A stretch of DNA of 10,623 bases from Bacillota bacterium (GCA_017547345.1 JAFYPY010000148.1:1-10623), one strand, 5' to 3'. Counted from the stretch's first letter, positions 1 through 6,436 are shown. Numbers and translations are program-made. The notes: generated by a model not told the origin, from the letters alone.

Positions 1-561
1 GTTTTGGCAAGACCTCTTTATTATTTCGATATTGAATATTTGGAAATTCCGTGGCGTTCAGGAATATCTGCCGAGGCATGTAAGCTAAACTATGACACGT
101 TGATTGACTACAATGTACTAGGTGGAGACGAGGAACTTGTTTTTCCTACACTAAAGATGTCTGAGACGGGCAGGATTCATTTTGAAGAGGTGAAAGAAAT
201 CTTCATTAACATGCAGCTTGTTTCAATCGTAGGCATTGTAGCGGTTGTTTGCTTTAGTGTATTTGTAAAGAAGCGCGGTGTATGTAAGGATATGTTACTT
301 TGGATGAAGTATACTTTCCCGGTGACTATGGTAGTTGCGCTTGCAGTAGGCCTTGCTATGGCTATCGACTGGCAGTGGGCATTTACAACTATGCACGAGA
401 TTTTCTTTAACAACGATTATTGGATTTTCAACTCGTACACGGATCCAGTAATTAAAATATTGCCAGAGGAATTTTTCTTCCACTGTGGTATATTAATTGT
501 AATCCTTACTATAGTTCAAATAGCTATATTAAGAGTAGTATATAGGAGGTTAACAAAATGA
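1..561 (+). CDS. lit: Lipoprotein intramolecular transacylase Lit (DUF1461/TIGR01906 family), 5' end cut by window
   Basis: Membrane enzyme that, in characterised relatives, moves an acyl chain of a diacylglyceryl lipoprotein onto its N-terminal cysteine, giving lyso-form lipoproteins. The frame is open to the window edge, so the start and the first membrane helix are missing. Visible family blocks are the NYDTLIDY segment, the HFEEVKEIF block (His codon at 178), the HEIFFNNDYW block (His codon at 394) and a PEEFFFHCG block. The two His are 72 residues apart, the same as the His85/His157 pair I recall as catalytic in Bacillus cereus Lit, which suggests about 25 residues are missing. Three hydrophobic helices remain (roughly residues 73-91, 106-123 and 161-180), with a basic cytoplasmic-looking C terminus. 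Its stop overlaps the next start (ATGA), so the two are co-translated. Family assignment is firm; the Lit activity is inferred from the family. Confidence 0.85.
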   Translation, partial: VLARPLYYFDIEYLEIPWRSGISAEACKLNYDTLIDYNVLGGDEELVFPTLKMSETGRIHFEEVKEIFINMQLVSIVGIVAVVCFSVFVKKRGVCKDMLLWMKYTFPVTMVVALAVGLAMAIDWQWAFTTMHEIFFNNDYWIFNSYTDPVIKILPEEFFFHCGILIVILTIVQIAILRVVYRRLTK

Positions 562-806
562 GTGATATTTCTTTCAAGAACATGTTTTTTAGATATTATG
601 ACAGAAAAATCTGTGATGGAAGCATAACTTTCTCACAGCTTGGTATCAGTAAGATGGACTTCACAAGACTTTGCACAGAAGACGATTTCGTTTTAGATCA
701 GGAAACTTTAGAAAGAGTGTGTACTGTGATGAAGCTTACGGAAGAAGAAAAGGTGGCTTTCTACAGGGCAGCTACTAGAAGAAATGCAATAGAGGACGAG
801 GAATAA
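558..806 (+). CDS. Small acidic protein with degenerate Cro/C1-type HTH fold (82 aa), unknown function
   Basis: I do not recognise a named family. AGGAGGT at 544-550 lies 7 nt before the ATG, and the ATG overlaps the lit stop as ATGA. The layout of hydrophobic positions resembles small Cro/C1-like helix-turn-helix domains: an N-terminal FRYYDRK helix, SITFSQLGISKMDF where the helix-turn-helix should be, then DQETLERVCTVMKLTEEEK and a closing FYRAATRR helix. In DNA-binding relatives the segment after the turn is basic; here it reads FTRLCTEDDF and is acidic, so DNA binding is doubtful. There is no signal peptide or membrane segment. A terminator follows 9 nt after the stop, so lit and this gene end the transcript. 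Coupling suggests a role tied to Lit or to whatever lies upstream, but that is inference. Confidence 0.8.
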   Translation: MSDISFKNMFFRYYDRKICDGSITFSQLGISKMDFTRLCTEDDFVLDQETLERVCTVMKLTEEEKVAFYRAATRRNAIEDEE

Positions 807-815
807 ATAAGATTA

Positions 816-850
816 AAAAGAGACTAGATGTTGTTTATCTAGTCTCTTTT
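816..850. terminator. Bidirectional terminator between the lit operon and ychF
   Basis: Perfect 14-bp stem (816-829 with 837-850) and a 7-nt loop. The arms begin with AAAA and end with TTTT, so each strand carries a U tract. It serves the + strand gene ending at 806 and the - strand ychF ending at 869. Confidence 0.9.
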
Positions 851-868
851 GTTTGTTATAGAATTTTT

Positions 869-1963
869 TTATACATTAAACAAGAAGTTCATTACGTCGC
901 CGTCTTTTACAACGTAGTCCTTACCTTCGGAACGAACAAGGCCCTTTTCCTTAGCCGCTGCAAGGCTGCCACCACATTCCATTAACTTTTCATATGCGAT
1001 AGTTTCAGCTCTGATGAAGCCTCTTTCGAAGTCGGAGTGAATCTTACCAGCTGCGCCTGGAGCCTTAGTTCCTCTCTTGATAGTCCACGCTCTACATTCC
1101 TGTTCACCAGCTGTTAAGTAGGAGATTAGGTTAAGTAGGTGGTAGGAAGCCTTGATTAGCTTGTCTAGACCGGATTCTTCAATACCTAATTCTTCTAAGA
1201 ACATAGCTCTTTCGTCGTCTTCAAGTTCAGCAACTTCGGATTCGATTTCTGCAGAAATAACTACTACTTCAGCATCTTCCTTGGAAGCGATTTCTCTAAC
1301 CTGCTGAACGTATTCGTTGTCGCCACCAGCAACTAAATCTTCGTCAGAAACGTTTGCTACATAGATGATTGGCTTATAGGATAGTAAATCTAAAGTCTTA
1401 ACGAATGTAGCTTCATCTTCGTCTAATTCCATAGCTCTAGCGTTGTTGCCTTCGCCTAAGAATTCATATAATCTGTTAAGAAGGTCAAGTTCTGACTGCA
1501 TGCTCTTGTCAGACTTAGCCATCTTTGTAGTCTTCTGAATTCTTCTTTCAAGAAGTTCCATGTCGGATAAAAGAAGCTCAGTGTTAATTGTGTCAATATC
1601 GGAACCAGGGTTGATCTGTCCGTCAACATGAACGATGTTTTGGTTTTCGAAACATCTTACTACGTGTACGATAGCTTCAACTTCTCTGATATGACCTAGA
1701 AACTTGTTTCCAAGACCTTCGCCTTTAGAAGCGCCTTTAACTAGACCTGCGATGTCACAGAATTCGATAGTTGTATAAACTGCTTTTCTTGATTTATAAA
1801 TCTTTGATAAGTTGTCAATTCTTTCGTCAGGAACTGTAACTACGCCAACGTTTGGTTCGATTGTACAGAATGGGTAGTTAGCTGCTTCTGCACCAGCTTT
1901 TGTGATTGCGTTGAATAAAGTACTTTTGCCAACATTTGGTAAACCTACGATACCTAATTTCAT
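869..1963 (-). CDS. ychF: Redox-regulated ATPase YchF (Obg/OLA1 family)
   Basis: Ribosome-associated P-loop NTPase that prefers ATP to GTP; its homologues act in translation and stress responses. The 364 aa match the usual length of about 363. The P loop GLPNVGKS is at residues 7-14, the DIAG switch at 70-73 with a hydrophobic residue where GTPases carry the catalytic Gln, and the FCTIEPNVG block holds Cys33, matching the redox-sensitive Cys of E. coli YchF. The NxxE specificity motif reads NVSD at 204-207, an E-to-D change. A coiled-coil insert spans roughly 130-170 and a TGS domain fills the last 85 residues, ending in the typical DGDVMNFLFNV. The ATG is set by AAAGGAG at 1971-1977. The gene lies 21 nt after lgt on the same strand with no terminator between, so it is co-transcribed. 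Confidence 0.97.
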   Translation of the reverse strand: MKLGIVGLPNVGKSTLFNAITKAGAEAANYPFCTIEPNVGVVTVPDERIDNLSKIYKSRKAVYTTIEFCDIAGLVKGASKGEGLGNKFLGHIREVEAIVHVVRCFENQNIVHVDGQINPGSDIDTINTELLLSDMELLERRIQKTTKMAKSDKSMQSELDLLNRLYEFLGEGNNARAMELDEDEATFVKTLDLLSYKPIIYVANVSDEDLVAGGDNEYVQQVREIASKEDAEVVVISAEIESEVAELEDDERAMFLEELGIEESGLDKLIKASYHLLNLISYLTAGEQECRAWTIKRGTKAPGAAGKIHSDFERGFIRAETIAYEKLMECGGSLAAAKEKGLVRSEGKDYVVKDGDVMNFLFNV

Positions 1964-1984
1964 TAATAATCTCCTTTGCTTTGT

Positions 1985-2734
1985 CTATTTGAATTTGAGT
2001 TTTTTTCTTTTTAATATGATATATAAAATTGCGCAAACAGCAATAATAACTAAGCTTATAACCTGAGCTTGACGGAGTGGTCCAATCATTAAACTGTCCG
2101 TTCTGAAGGATTCAACAAAGAATCTTTCGACTGAGTAGAGCATTCCGTACAGGCAAATTATCTGCCCGCTAAAGGCTCTCTTGTTGTATGAGAACCACAT
2201 TAAGAAGCAGAATAACAAGAAACACCAAATGGATTCATATAGGAAAGTAGGGTGGTATCCTACACCGTTTATAATCTGCGCCCAAGGCAAATCTGTGGCG
2301 TATCCGTGAGCTTCTTCGTTAAAAAAGTTTCCCCAGCGACCGATTGACTGTGCTAGTGCAATTACGGGTGCAACCAGGTCAGCCACATCTAAGAAATGCT
2401 CCTTGTAATATTTGCATAAAAAATACCCTATTATAAAGCACAGAATCAAGCCACCATGAATGGCAAGTCCGCCGCTTCTTACATCGAGGATTTTGCCTAT
2501 GTCACCAGCATAACTTTGCCAGTTAAAAATAACATAGTATGATCTGGCGCCAATCAATGCTCCTGGTATTATCCAAATTGTCAAAGTTAGGATGAATTCC
2601 GGATCAATGCCAAGCATTGGAGCCCTGTGATATGAAATCATTATGGCCAAAATAAAGCCGGTTCCAATGAGTACACCGTACCACATAACGTCGATTCCAA
2701 GTATACTTATTGCTACAGGATTAGGTGCTACCAT
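1985..2734 (-). CDS. lgt: Phosphatidylglycerol-prolipoprotein diacylglyceryl transferase
   Basis: Transfers diacylglycerol from phosphatidylglycerol to the lipobox cysteine of prolipoproteins at the cytoplasmic membrane, the first step of lipoprotein maturation. I chose the ATG at 2734 (249 aa): GGGAGG sits 6 nt upstream, while the in-frame ATG two codons earlier touches the Shine-Dalgarno sequence and the longer open frame to 2800 covers the promoter. The family hallmarks are present: GGLAIHGGL (His93, equivalent to E. coli His103), GRWGNFFNEE (Arg133 and Asn136, equivalent to Arg143 and Asn146), YHPTFLYES, and ERFFVESFR (Arg204 and Glu208, equivalent to Arg239 and Glu243). About seven hydrophobic helices and a lysine-rich cytoplasmic tail are visible. 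It is first in an lgt-ychF operon. The Lit-type gene 1.4 kb beyond ychF acts later in the same pathway. Confidence 0.97.
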   Translation of the reverse strand: MVAPNPVAISILGIDVMWYGVLIGTGFILAIMISYHRAPMLGIDPEFILTLTIWIIPGALIGARSYYVIFNWQSYAGDIGKILDVRSGGLAIHGGLILCFIIGYFLCKYYKEHFLDVADLVAPVIALAQSIGRWGNFFNEEAHGYATDLPWAQIINGVGYHPTFLYESIWCFLLFCFLMWFSYNKRAFSGQIICLYGMLYSVERFFVESFRTDSLMIGPLRQAQVISLVIIAVCAILYIILKRKKLKFK

Positions 2735-2740
2735 ATACAT

Positions 2741-2746
2741 CCTCCC
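2741..2746 (-). promoter_or_regulatory. Ribosome binding site that fixes the lgt start
   Basis: Reads GGGAGG on the - strand, 6 nt before the ATG at 2734 and directly abutting the in-frame ATG at 2740. Spacing therefore favours the downstream ATG. Confidence 0.8.
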
Positions 2747-2768
2747 TTCTAATAAAATATGCCATAAT

Positions 2769-2797
2769 ATTATACAAAAAAAACTACCAATTGTCAT
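2769..2797 (-). promoter_or_regulatory. Housekeeping promoter for lgt-ychF
   Basis: On the - strand: ATGACA (2792-2797), a 17-bp spacer and TATAAT (2769-2774), close to the vegetative sigma factor consensus. The expected transcription start is near 2762, giving a leader of about 28 nt. Confidence 0.85.
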
Positions 2798-2804
2798 CAA
2801 AGTT

Positions 2805-2813
2805 TGGTACTAT
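2805..2813 (+). promoter_or_regulatory. Extended -10 promoter of sfsA, placing the transcript start at the ATG
   Basis: TGGTACTAT is an extended -10 (TGn plus TACTAT at 2808-2813). Six T residues follow and then the sfsA ATG at 2820, so transcription would begin at or next to the A of the start codon. No good -35 is visible, which is common for extended -10 promoters. Confidence 0.55.
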
Positions 2814-2819
2814 TTTTTT

Positions 2820-3533
2820 ATGAAATACGAGAAAATTATTAAAGGAAAGTTTATAGAAAGGCCTAATCGATTTGTGGCCCTTGTCGAAGTTTGTGGAAAA
2901 CAAGAGAAAGTTCATGTTAAGAACACGGGTAGATGCAGAGAACTCCTTCTTCCTGGGGCGACAGTATATCTTGAAGATTTTGAAGGTCGCATGGGAAGCC
3001 GCAAGATGAGATTCTCCTTGATCGGAGTTGAAAAGGCAAGAGGGGAGGAGATGCTGCTTATCAATATGGATTCCCAGGCTCCAAACAAGGTAATTAAGGA
3101 GGCTCTTGAGGAGGGCAAGTTGCAGTTTCCGGGTATGGCAAGCCTCGATCAAATTAAGTGGGAGGCTAAATACGGAGATTCAAGACTTGACTTCTATGTA
3201 AAAGACATAAATGGCAAAGAAGCTTATGCAGAAGTAAAAGGTGTAACTTTGGAGAACAAAGGGCTTGCATCTTTTCCAGATGCACCAACAGAAAGGGGAA
3301 TTAAACATCTTTACGAACTCCTAAAAGCGAAAGAAGAGGGAAAGGAAGCATATGCAATCTTTGTCATACAGATGAAGGGTGTTACTTCTTTTAGCCCAAA
3401 CGACGAAAGACATAAGGCCTTTGGAGATGCACTTAGAGATGTGGCATCTAAAGGGGTTCATGTCATAGCGCTAGACTGCAAAGTGACAGAAGATACACTT
3501 GTAATTGATGAATCAATAGAAATTAACCTATAA
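2820..3533 (+). CDS. sfsA: SfsA family protein (predicted DNA/RNA nuclease)
   Basis: SfsA was named for stimulating maltose fermentation in E. coli and is now usually annotated as a nucleic-acid-binding protein or nuclease with a PD-(D/E)XK-like core. The 237 aa match the family length. Visible blocks are an OB-like N terminus, the HVKNTGRCREL motif (33-43), the nuclease-like core with KYGDSRLDF (117-125) and YAEVKGVTL (136-144), the FPDAPTERGIKHL block (152-164) and the FSPNDE block (191-196). The ATG at 2820 aligns with known N termini; the open frame reaching back to 2643 has no family similarity and runs through lgt. No Shine-Dalgarno sequence precedes this ATG, and a -10 lies 6 nt before it, so the mRNA may be leaderless. 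The gene is monocistronic, divergent from lgt and convergent with nhaC. Biological role remains uncertain across the family. Confidence 0.93.
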   Translation: MKYEKIIKGKFIERPNRFVALVEVCGKQEKVHVKNTGRCRELLLPGATVYLEDFEGRMGSRKMRFSLIGVEKARGEEMLLINMDSQAPNKVIKEALEEGKLQFPGMASLDQIKWEAKYGDSRLDFYVKDINGKEAYAEVKGVTLENKGLASFPDAPTERGIKHLYELLKAKEEGKEAYAIFVIQMKGVTSFSPNDERHKAFGDALRDVASKGVHVIALDCKVTEDTLVIDESIEINL

Positions 3534-3538
3534 AAACG

Positions 3539-3629
3539 AAAATGGTATATATGTAATGTCTCGTCGCAAGTCCTCGGGCTAACACCCTGAGGGAAATGCT
3601 TCTCGGCATTCATATATACCATTTTTTTT
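3539..3629. terminator. Bidirectional sfsA/nhaC terminator with large structured insert
   Basis: A perfect 15-bp outer stem (3539-3553 with 3611-3625) is followed by a T run to 3629; the other strand reads TTTTCGTTTTT after the stem. The loop is unusually long, 57 nt. It can fold into inner hairpins: 3572-3578 with 3585-3592 (one bulge), and AATGC 3595-3599 with GCATT 3606-3610. It fills the whole gap between the two stop codons, and nhaC stops 2 nt from the stem. Confidence 0.75.
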
Positions 3630-5139
3630 AACACATTACGAAACCTGCAACTAGGAAGCATACTGCAGATAAAGCAGCAGCTAACAGCCCGAACGGTGCC
3701 TGAGTAATTGCATGGTCGAAGTTGTTACAACCTGTAGCAGATGATGTGATTACAGTTGCATCCGAATAGAAACAGATGTGAGAACCAAACACACCAGCAC
3801 TTAGTACGGCGGATACACATAAAGTTGTATCTGCGCCTAAAGTCGCAGCCAATGGAATAACGATTGGTAGCGCAATGATGTACATACCCCAGTTAGTACC
3901 AGTAATAAATTCTGTAATTGCAAGGGCAATAAAGATGATTAAAGGCATTAACTCTGGAGTCATTACTTTTGTAGCAGAGGTAATAATATAATATGTAAAA
4001 TGAATCTGATCATTTACATCTGCAAATAAGAATGCGAGAACCATTAACATTAGAGGCATAATCATATTCTTCAAACCTTCTAAAGCTACATCTGTAAATT
4101 CTTCAGCAGTCATTACACCTTGCCACATGTATGATACGAACATAAATCCAAGTGTACAGATAACGCCCATAGACATTTCGCATCCAAAGTAAACTGTGGA
4201 AACGATAAGTACTGTGATAGGTCCAAACAAGTTAAACATCTTAGGATGCGTAGGGACAATGTTGTTTTTGCCTGCTTTTATATCAAACTTTTCACTTCCT
4301 GGAGGAGCGAGTGGACCACCCTGAGCTACTCTGTGGAATGCTTCTTTCATCGGTCCAAACACAGGGATAACACCTATGATTACAAGTGGAACGATAATAG
4401 CAGCAATCCATCCATAGAAGTTATAAGGAATTGTCTTAATAAAATAGAATAAACCTTCACCAGCAGGAGCCCATCCGTTTACTTCAAGAATTCGGGAACA
4501 GAATACTGCCCATGTTGAAATAGGGATAATTACACATAGTGGAGCGGCAGTTGAGTCTACTACATATGCGAGGAATTCTCTTGGAACTTTATGCTTATCT
4601 GTAAGTGTTGTCATACAAGAACCTACAGTAAGAGAGTTTAGATAGTCATCAATAAAAATAACAATACCTAAGATCCAAGTCCAGATAAGGGAAGATTTTT
4701 CTGTTTTAGCTTTTTTTGCAATCCATTCTCCAAAGGCGAAGGACCCGCCAGCTTTTTCTATCAGCGCAATGATACTCCCCATAAGGCCACACACAATAAT
4801 AAGCCATGCAATATCTTCAGACATCATTACGCTTAAAATACCTTCACTGAAATTAGTAAAAATATTGATGAGCCAAGAACCATCATCTGGACTTACTGGT
4901 TTTGAAACCATCACATAGCCTACAAGTGAAGCTAAAACCAATGCCTCTAAAATTCTCTGAGTTGCAAAAATATACACAACTAAGAAGATTGCTGGAAATA
5001 CAGAAAAAATTCCATAATTATTTGCATCAACTGGCAAAAAGTTTGTGATTAGAACTGTAACAGCTAGAACAACAGCGATTATAAGTAGTGTACGCTTACC
5101 GCTAAACTGTTTCTTGCTCTGTGAAAATACTTTTAACAA
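3628..5139 (-). CDS. nhaC: NhaC-family Na+/H+ antiporter
   Basis: Integral membrane antiporter of the NhaC superfamily, expected to exchange cytoplasmic Na+ for external H+; relatives exchange malate/lactate or amino acids, so the substrate is inferred. At 503 aa with about 11-12 hydrophobic helices the size is usual. Conserved intramembrane blocks are FIDDYLNSLTVGSCM (162-176), VVDSTAAPLCVIIPISTW (193-210) and, in the C-terminal half, EFITGTNWGMY (410-420) and SHICFYSDATVITSSATGCN (453-472). The start is TTG: the codon two before it in frame is a TAG stop, no in-frame ATG lies nearby, and AAGGAG at 5149-5154 is 9 nt upstream. An ATG at 5144-5146 is out of frame. The gene has its own promoter at 5203-5230 and stands alone. 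Confidence 0.88.
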   Translation of the reverse strand: MLKVFSQSKKQFSGKRTLLIIAVVLAVTVLITNFLPVDANNYGIFSVFPAIFLVVYIFATQRILEALVLASLVGYVMVSKPVSPDDGSWLINIFTNFSEGILSVMMSEDIAWLIIVCGLMGSIIALIEKAGGSFAFGEWIAKKAKTEKSSLIWTWILGIVIFIDDYLNSLTVGSCMTTLTDKHKVPREFLAYVVDSTAAPLCVIIPISTWAVFCSRILEVNGWAPAGEGLFYFIKTIPYNFYGWIAAIIVPLVIIGVIPVFGPMKEAFHRVAQGGPLAPPGSEKFDIKAGKNNIVPTHPKMFNLFGPITVLIVSTVYFGCEMSMGVICTLGFMFVSYMWQGVMTAEEFTDVALEGLKNMIMPLMLMVLAFLFADVNDQIHFTYYIITSATKVMTPELMPLIIFIALAITEFITGTNWGMYIIALPIVIPLAATLGADTTLCVSAVLSAGVFGSHICFYSDATVITSSATGCNNFDHAITQAPFGLLAAALSAVCFLVAGFVMC

Positions 5140-5148
5140 CTATCATCT

Positions 5149-5154
5149 CTCCTT
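5149..5154 (-). promoter_or_regulatory. Ribosome binding site that selects the nhaC TTG start
   Basis: AAGGAG on the - strand lies 9 nt before TTG (5137-5139) but only 2 nt before the out-of-frame ATG (5144-5146), so spacing favours TTG. Confidence 0.7.
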
Positions 5155-5202
5155 TTACTACATAATATATATCAAATTTTTTATTGATTTTAAGCAAGGA
5201 CA

Positions 5203-5230
5203 ATTATAACAAAAAAATGCTAAATTTCAA
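5203..5230 (-). promoter_or_regulatory. nhaC promoter
   Basis: On the - strand: TTGAAA (5225-5230), a 16-bp spacer and TATAAT (5203-5208) with an upstream TGT that makes an extended -10. The predicted start is near 5196, giving a leader of about 57 nt with no obvious riboswitch fold. Confidence 0.8.
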
Positions 5231-5275
5231 CATATTTTTCACTTTTGTTATTATTATTTTTTTGCAAATTTTCAC

Positions 5276-5304
5276 TTTATAAAAATAAACAAAAATAGTA
5301 TAAT
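5276..5304 (+). promoter_or_regulatory. Promoter of the TPR gene
   Basis: A perfect TATAAT (5299-5304) is preceded at 17 bp by a weak TTTATA (5276-5281) in very AT-rich DNA. The predicted start is near 5311 and the ATG is at 5342. The rest of the 5140-5341 gap holds only this promoter and the nhaC promoter. Confidence 0.6.
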
Positions 5305-5341
5305 ATATCCCGTTAATTCTAATAATGAAAGGATATAGAAA

Positions 5342-6154
5342 ATGGATTTAAATAAGTTTTTTTATGAATTAGATGAGCTTCTTGGCAGAGGTAAAGGTGA
5401 GGAAGCTATTACATATATACAGAATGCTATGGAAGAGGCAAGAGCCTTGAATGATATTAAGGCTTTAATTGCTATATATAATGAAGCGGGTGGATTATGT
5501 AGAGATTTTTCAAGATATGAAGAAGCAGAAAACTATTACACAGAAGCAATTTCTTTAATTATCGATATGGGAGGAGCGGGAAGCGAAAGCCACGGCACTA
5601 CATTGATCAACTACGGAACTTGTTTAGCAAACTGGCAAAAGTTTGATGAAGCTACTGAAATGTTTGGACAGGCTGCATCTATTTTAGCCGGCCTTGGTAT
5701 GGCAAACGACTATAGAATGGCAGCTTTATATAACAACATGAGCTGGGCTCTTCAGGAACAAGAAAAGTATGAAGATGCTAGCGAATTCTTAGACAAAGCA
5801 TTATTCTTACTAAATGCTATTCCTGATAGTGAAGGTGAACAGGCTGCATCTTTGACTAATCTTGCAAATCTTTATTGGGCGCAGGGTCTTCTTGATGAAG
5901 CAAAGGTTACATTGATCAAAGCTGTTAATATTTACAAGGATCAGGAGTACATAAGAAGTGAAGGTAGATATGCGGCGGCAATTGCTACCCTTGCTAATAT
6001 TTATTTCAGCGAAGAAGACTATGAAAAAGCTGCTATATTGTGCGAAGAGGCAATGAGCGAAATCGAAAAAGAGTTTGGACAAAACGATGCATATCAAGTG
6101 ATTGCAGCTAATCTAGAAGAATGTCAAAATAAGTTAAAAGAAAAAGAAAATTAA
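5342..6154 (+). CDS. Tetratricopeptide repeat protein, function unknown
   Basis: Soluble all-helical protein of 270 aa with no signal peptide, membrane segment or catalytic domain. About five TPR-like helix pairs are visible: near residues 45-78 (RYEEAENYYTEAISL), 87-118 (KFDEATEMFGQAASIL), 127-158 (KYEDASEFLDKALFLL), 170-200 (LLDEAKVTLIKAVNIY) and 211-244 (DYEKAAILCEEAMSEI), after an N-terminal helical pair. TPRs make protein-protein contacts; the partner cannot be read from the sequence. The start is supported by AAAGGA at 5328-5333, 8 nt upstream. The protein is acidic with a lysine-rich end (KLKEKEN). It is the only protein gene between nhaC and the tRNA operon, and no strong terminator follows, so its transcript may run into the tRNA region. 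Confidence 0.9.
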   Translation: MDLNKFFYELDELLGRGKGEEAITYIQNAMEEARALNDIKALIAIYNEAGGLCRDFSRYEEAENYYTEAISLIIDMGGAGSESHGTTLINYGTCLANWQKFDEATEMFGQAASILAGLGMANDYRMAALYNNMSWALQEQEKYEDASEFLDKALFLLNAIPDSEGEQAASLTNLANLYWAQGLLDEAKVTLIKAVNIYKDQEYIRSEGRYAAAIATLANIYFSEEDYEKAAILCEEAMSEIEKEFGQNDAYQVIAANLEECQNKLKEKEN

Positions 6155-6177
6155 TTTATAAATAATTCAAAAAAGAC

Positions 6178-6206
6178 TTGCAATTCATTTTGATTTAGTG
6201 TATATT
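6178..6206 (+). promoter_or_regulatory. Upstream tRNA-operon promoter P1
   Basis: TTGCAA (6178-6183), a 17-bp spacer and TATATT (6201-6206). The expected start is near 6213, inside the left arm of a hairpin at 6210-6248. It could drive the tRNA genes in tandem with P2. Confidence 0.65.
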
Positions 6207-6209
6207 AAT

Positions 6210-6248
6210 CTGCGTGCTCGAAAACGGCGATTGTTTGGGAGCATGCAG
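6210..6248 (+). other. Hairpin between the two tRNA-operon promoters
   Basis: A 10-bp stem with one G-U pair (6210-6219 with 6239-6248) and a 19-nt loop, followed by TTTAATAAAG. It could be a weak terminator for the TPR mRNA or a 5' structure on P1 transcripts; the sequence does not decide. Confidence 0.5.
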
Positions 6249-6296
6249 TTTAATAAAGAGTTGTCCAAAAAACATTCAAAAACTTCAAAAAAGTTG

Positions 6297-6325
6297 TTGA
6301 CATTTATTCAGTTATTTGGTAATAT
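6297..6325 (+). promoter_or_regulatory. Main tRNA-operon promoter P2
   Basis: Consensus TTGACA (6297-6302), a 17-bp spacer and TAATAT (6320-6325) with an upstream TGG (extended -10). The predicted start is near 6332, about 28 nt before tRNA-Met. This strength is typical of stable RNA promoters. Confidence 0.9.
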
Positions 6326-6359
6326 AACTCTTGCAGTGATTTGAAGTCACATTTAGTGT

Positions 6360-6436
6360 GGCGGTGTAGCTTAGTTGGCTAGAGCGTCCGGTTCATACCC
6401 GGAAGGTCGGTGGTTCGACTCCACTCGCCGCTACCA
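6360..6436 (+). tRNA. tRNA-Met(CAU), elongator
   Basis: Full cloverleaf of 77 nt with encoded CCA. The acceptor GGCGGTG pairs with CGCCGCT through two G-U pairs; the anticodon CAT is at 6394-6396 in the loop TTCATAC. The sequence closely resembles the B. subtilis elongator tRNA-Met. It lacks the GGG/CCC anticodon stem of initiators and does not resemble lysidine-type tRNA-Ile. Confidence 0.95.

Noticed and set aside
2735..2800. Longer lgt start at 2800
   Set aside because: The extension covers the lgt -10 (2769-2774) and precedes the ribosome site; Lgt similarity begins at the ATG at 2734.
2643..2819. N-terminal extension of the sfsA reading frame
   Set aside because: It runs antisense through the lgt coding start and promoter and has no SfsA similarity; SfsA homology begins at the ATG at 2820.
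3555..3620. Hammerhead ribozyme in the sfsA/nhaC terminator insert
   Set aside because: A GAAA-stem-U segment resembles part of the core, but the required CUGANGA strand is missing on both strands.
6360..6436. CAT-anticodon tRNA as initiator tRNA or lysidine tRNA-Ile
   Set aside because: The anticodon stem lacks the three consecutive G-C pairs of initiators, and the body matches elongator tRNA-Met of B. subtilis rather than tRNA-Ile2.
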